In this document: in pieces, positions 63,056 through 64,000 of the stretch
Layout: the number at the start of each line of letters is the position of its first letter
Numbering within the stretch: the stretch's first letter is position 1
DNA from: Celeribacter arenosi
GTDB taxonomy: Bacteria > Pseudomonadota > Alphaproteobacteria > Rhodobacterales > Rhodobacteraceae
Direction: 5' to 3'
DNA: 64,000 bases
NCBI RefSeq assembly: GCF_039539485.1
Contig: NZ_BAABDF010000003.1
Span: forward strand, 372,001 to 436,000
Position numbers and translations under genes: made by a program
The notes under the pieces: model-generated
Seen by the model: the letters and a program-made list of their open reading frames with translations, nothing else
Databases searched by the model: none
Told to the model about the DNA's origin: nothing

Positions 63056-63351
63056 GACCAGATTCTCCAAAACGAAGTAAGCACTCGACCGGATGGCCAA
63101 GCTCAAATCGGATTTTGCATAAAGGGCGAAGCAGGGAAACCCCAATTTTTTTCGGCTCCCACGAAAACGCGCCAAATTTCGACAAACCGTGGCTAAATCG
63201 CGTCACCTCTAGGTGAATTGGCGACAGTTCGCCGATCAGACCATCGCGCCCCGCTGGATTTGGTCCTAATTTGAGCCGGTTAGACCCGCGAATCTAGCCG
63301 AAATGTGTCGGATATTCGCACAGTGTCTTTTGCGGAAACTTCGGGAAAACG
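63056..63351. other. Divergent intergenic region before the MFS gene
   Basis: A 296-base stretch between the small secreted gene and the MFS transporter gene. A T-rich run (CAATTTTTTT near 63143) lies on the plus strand, and no gene or perfect repeat is evident. Both divergent promoters should be here. Confidence 0.35.
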
Positions 63352-64000
63352 ATGGTCAAAGGCTTTTTCTGGCTCGTTCTTGCCTACGGGCTCAGCCAAT
63401 TCTACCGCGCCTGTCTCGCAGTGTTCGCGCCGGTTCTGGCGGCAGACATTTCGGTCGGTGCAGAAGAGATCTCGCGCGCGCTTGGCGCGTGGTTCCTGGC
63501 CTTTGCGGCAATGCAAATTCCGGTCGGCTGGTTGCTCGACAACCGCTCCCCACGGATCACGGCGGCGGCTCTCCTGTTCACGGGCGGGGGCGGGGGGGCT
63601 TTGGTCTTTGCGTCGGCGCAGTCGGGGGCCGGTATTCTGGCCGCGATGATTCTGATTGGGATCGGCTGTTCATCCGTTCTGATGACGTCGTTCTATATCT
63701 TTGCGCGGCTCGCAGCGCCCGCGCGTTTTGGTGCTTTGGCAGGTCTCGTGCTAGGCGTGGGATCGATCGGGAATGTGATCGCCGCCGCCCCGCTGTCATG
63801 GTCACTGGAGGCAATTGGTTGGCGCGCGACCATGGTTGCAATTGCCTGTCTGACCGGTTTGGTCGCTCTCGCGCTGTGGCGATTTGTCGAGGATCCGCCA
63901 CGCATCACTCGGGCCAGCGACGAAAAGAGCCCGGGCCTTGGCACAGTCCTACGGTTGTGGCCTCTGTATCCGATCCTCGCCATCGCATTGGTATCCTACG
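63352..64000 (+). CDS. MFS transporter, N-terminal part
   Basis: The frame from the ATG at 63352 stays open to the right edge (216 residues so far). It has six or more hydrophobic helices and the MFS loop 2-3 signature region (QIPVGWLLDNRSPR), with the first helix beginning FFWLVLAYGLSQFYRACLAV. GGGAAAAC precedes the ATG. The substrate is unknown and the C-terminal half lies outside the window. Confidence 0.85.
   Translation, partial: MVKGFFWLVLAYGLSQFYRACLAVFAPVLAADISVGAEEISRALGAWFLAFAAMQIPVGWLLDNRSPRITAAALLFTGGGGGALVFASAQSGAGILAAMILIGIGCSSVLMTSFYIFARLAAPARFGALAGLVLGVGSIGNVIAAAPLSWSLEAIGWRATMVAIACLTGLVALALWRFVEDPPRITRASDEKSPGLGTVLRLWPLYPILAIALVSY

Overview
The window reads as chromosomal DNA from a marine-type alphaproteobacterium of the Rhodobacteraceae (Roseobacter group). 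The reasons are the GC-rich coding style, the scattered serABC, leuCDB and dapD/dapE genes, a serC leader RNA of a type described only from alphaproteobacteria, an orphan DnaE2-type polymerase, and several small proteins of roseobacter type. The genus cannot be fixed from this sequence alone. I see no rRNA, insertion sequence, prophage or CRISPR array. The window cuts a LysR gene at the left end and an MFS transporter gene at the right end.

Layout. 1-1.9 kb: LysR regulator (partial), cupin, small membrane protein, PPP-type phosphatase. 2-6 kb: the complete phosphoserine pathway, serC-serA facing serB, with structured RNA leaders. 6-12 kb: TauE-like permease, rhizobial-type asparaginase, an IalB-like secreted protein, rlmN, an ABC exporter and a LOG-family protein. 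12.8-17.4 kb: dapD and dapE for lysine and peptidoglycan, with a glutamate-receptor-like channel gene between them, then a GNAT and a DUF2064 protein. 17.4-24.5 kb: RNase R, a lytic transglycosylase, a C-terminally short DnaE2 and a cysteine-rich secreted protein. 24.6-31.8 kb (minus strand): rsfS, rlmH, gpmI, an EnvC-like protein, ctpA and rppH, plus an MscS channel. 32-42 kb: leuC, leuD and leuB, interrupted by an alpha/beta hydrolase, a CoA transferase pair and poorly known genes. 42-43.3 kb: an EamA transporter and tRNA-Pro(CGG).

43.4-53.2 kb is a sugar catabolism operon. It holds a YtfQ/YtfR/YtfT/YjfF-type ABC importer (galactofuranose or arabinose class), a GntR/FCD regulator, an IlvD/Edd-family sugar-acid dehydratase, a Gfo/Idh sugar 1-dehydrogenase and a semialdehyde dehydrogenase. 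Together they fit oxidative, non-phosphorylating use of L-arabinose, possibly also D-galactose, ending at 2-oxoglutarate. The lactonase and the 2-keto-3-deoxy-arabinonate dehydratase are not in the window. A cytoplasmic GH3 glycosidase follows after aroQ.

56.3-62.7 kb is an exopolysaccharide group: epimerase, phosphoglycosyl transferase, FlaA1/CapD-type nucleotide-sugar dehydratase, YjbH and YjbF. It is followed by a small secreted protein and the start of an MFS transporter.

The most noteworthy items are: the glutamate-receptor-like channel without a potassium selectivity filter (13992-15044); the structured RNA between the importer genes that appears to bury the ytfR ribosome-binding site (44363-44438); the serC leader and the mutually exclusive hairpins before serA; the DnaE2 lacking its OB-fold; and the nuclease-fold protein with altered catalytic motifs and no good start codon (37590-38747).
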